In this document: positions 32,560 to 33,047 of the stretch, in pieces
Layout of the letters: the number at the start of each line of letters is the position of its first letter
How positions within the stretch are numbered: the first letter of the stretch is position 1
NCBI GenBank assembly: GCA_046046245.1
Contig: JBJOKE010000068.1
Span: 1-33,047, forward strand
Direction: 5' to 3'
Length of the DNA stretch: 33,047 nucleotides
DNA from: UBA4615 sp046046245
Lineage (GTDB): Bacteria; Pseudomonadota; Gammaproteobacteria; Burkholderiales; Burkholderiaceae_E
Translations under genes and position numbers: made by a program
Notes under the pieces: model-generated
What the model was told of the DNA's origin: nothing
What the model saw: only the letters and a program-made list of their open reading frames with translations
Databases searched by the model: none

Positions 32560-32818
32560 CTGATCCGAGGCCTATGGCCTCGGCCTCATTGAAGCAGGCA
32601 CTCCAGGAGGCGCGTGACGCCATCGCTGTCCGCCTGATCCGAGGCCTATGGCCTCGGCCTCATTGAAGCCTGGTGGTGCTGTGATGGCTGTCATCTCGTC
32701 TGCACCCTGATCCGAGGCCTATGGCCTCGGCCTCATTGAAGCGCCGACTCGTCGAACGCGAGCGACGCGGCCGTGAGCGACCCTGATCCGAGGCCTATGG
32801 CCTCGGCCTCATTGAAGC
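32560..32818 (+). CRISPR. Type I-G CRISPR array, 4 identical repeats and 3 spacers
   Basis: 36-bp repeats at 32560-32595, 32634-32669, 32707-32742 and 32783-32818 are identical. A C precedes each copy, so 37 bp is also possible. Each starts CTGATCC, contains a perfect stem CCGAGGCCTATGGCCTCGG (8-bp arms, TAT loop) and ends CCTCATTGAAGC. The ATTGAAGC end corresponds to the usual ATTGAAA(C) 5' handle, so transcription should be on the plus strand, away from the leader. Spacers are 38, 37 and 40 bp. None of the spacers matches other parts of this window that I could see. The last repeat is not degenerate, unlike a normal array end. Confidence 0.97.
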
Positions 32819-32857
32819 GGCGTCAGTGCCTCGACAGCCTCCTCGCGGTGGCGTCCC

Positions 32858-33047
32858 GGGACGTGGTGTAGAAAGCCGGCAGCAATGACGATCGGATCGT
32901 CCGCTCGGGTCGCTCTTTACGTCAGGCCAGAGCCGGCGCAGCCGGCAGCCTGACGGTTGGATTCTCGCTCAGTTGCGCCATCGATTCCACGCCCATGTAG
33001 CGCTTCTGGATGGCGTACTCGTCGTTCTGCTCGAGCAGCAGCGCGCC
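32858..33047 (-). mobile_element. IS256-family insertion sequence, partial (right side beyond window)
   Basis: The transposase C-terminus at 32922-33047 identifies the element. Its end is placed tentatively at GGGACGTGGTGTAGAAAG (32858 onward), which has the shape of an IS256-type terminal inverted repeat. The other end is outside the window, so neither the inverted repeat nor a target duplication can be confirmed. It lies just after the last CRISPR repeat. Confidence 0.5.
32922..33047 (-). CDS. IS256-family transposase, C-terminal fragment (partial at window edge)
   Basis: The minus strand reads 41 residues to a TGA at 32922: GALLLEQNDEYAIQKRYMG followed by VESMAQLSENPTVRLPAAP. The pattern LLLEQNDEWAVQRRYM...E(T/S)xAxLSxxPxVxLPA is the conserved C-terminus of one group of IS256 (mutator-type) DDE transposases. 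The rest of the gene lies past 33047. Whether the transposase is intact cannot be judged. Confidence 0.75.
   Translation of the reverse strand, partial: GALLLEQNDEYAIQKRYMGVESMAQLSENPTVRLPAAPALA

Noticed and set aside
32596..32782. Self-targeting spacers
   Set aside because: By eye none of the three spacers matches another part of the window; targets need a database search against phage and plasmid sequences.

Overview
The window is very GC-rich and gene-dense. It looks like chromosome of a betaproteobacterium, most likely Burkholderiales. That assignment is an inference from three tripartite-tricarboxylate (Bug-type) binding proteins, a CaiB-type CoA-transferase, a GTP-dependent PEP carboxykinase and the strong G/C third-position bias. 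I saw no rRNA or tRNA genes.

Region 1 (1-10.2 kb) is ordinary chromosome. A likely operon pdxA - ltaE - Crp/Fnr regulator ends at a GC-rich heptanucleotide tract. It faces a minus-strand pair, a flavin reductase and a short-chain dehydrogenase. Small stress or accessory genes follow: a DUF2892 membrane protein, a DksA/TraR zinc-finger protein and a 'translational machinery' family protein. An XRE/MmyB-type regulator then lies downstream of a perfect 7-3-7 operator. The region closes with a NYN-RNase/RGG-box/OST-HTH protein, a hotdog-like protein and a periplasmic lipocalin.

Region 2 (10.2-17.2 kb) is a catabolic island with two divergent units. The minus unit encodes a Bug receptor and a CaiB/BaiF CoA-transferase joined by an ATGA overlap. 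The plus unit starts at a recognisable promoter (TTGACC, 17 bp, TAGGAT) containing a 20-bp operator palindrome. It then has a 44-codon remnant of a sulfatase N-terminus, two Bug receptors and a full type I arylsulfatase.

Region 3 (17.3-23.0 kb) holds a lipoprotein with an Fn3 domain and seven tandem 69-residue FG-GAP units at an exact 207-bp period. It is followed by pckG on the minus strand and an MFS transporter whose start overlaps a broken NAD(P)H-quinone-reductase remnant.

Region 4 (23.2-33.0 kb) is a complete type I-G (formerly I-U) CRISPR-Cas locus on the plus strand: cas3 (C-terminal HD), cas8g/csb3, csb1 (cas7), csb2 (cas5-cas6), a cas4-cas1 fusion, cas2, leader, and a short array of four identical 36-bp repeats. 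Most junctions overlap by a few bases, so the genes are probably translated as one coupled operon. Adaptation (Cas4-Cas1, Cas2), crRNA processing (Csb2), surveillance (Csb1, Csb2, Cas8g) and target destruction (Cas3) are all represented. The array is cut short by an IS256-family element whose transposase C-terminus runs off the window; the element appears to begin about one spacer length after the last repeat. The cas genes use visibly more A/T-ending codons than their neighbours, consistent with horizontal acquisition.
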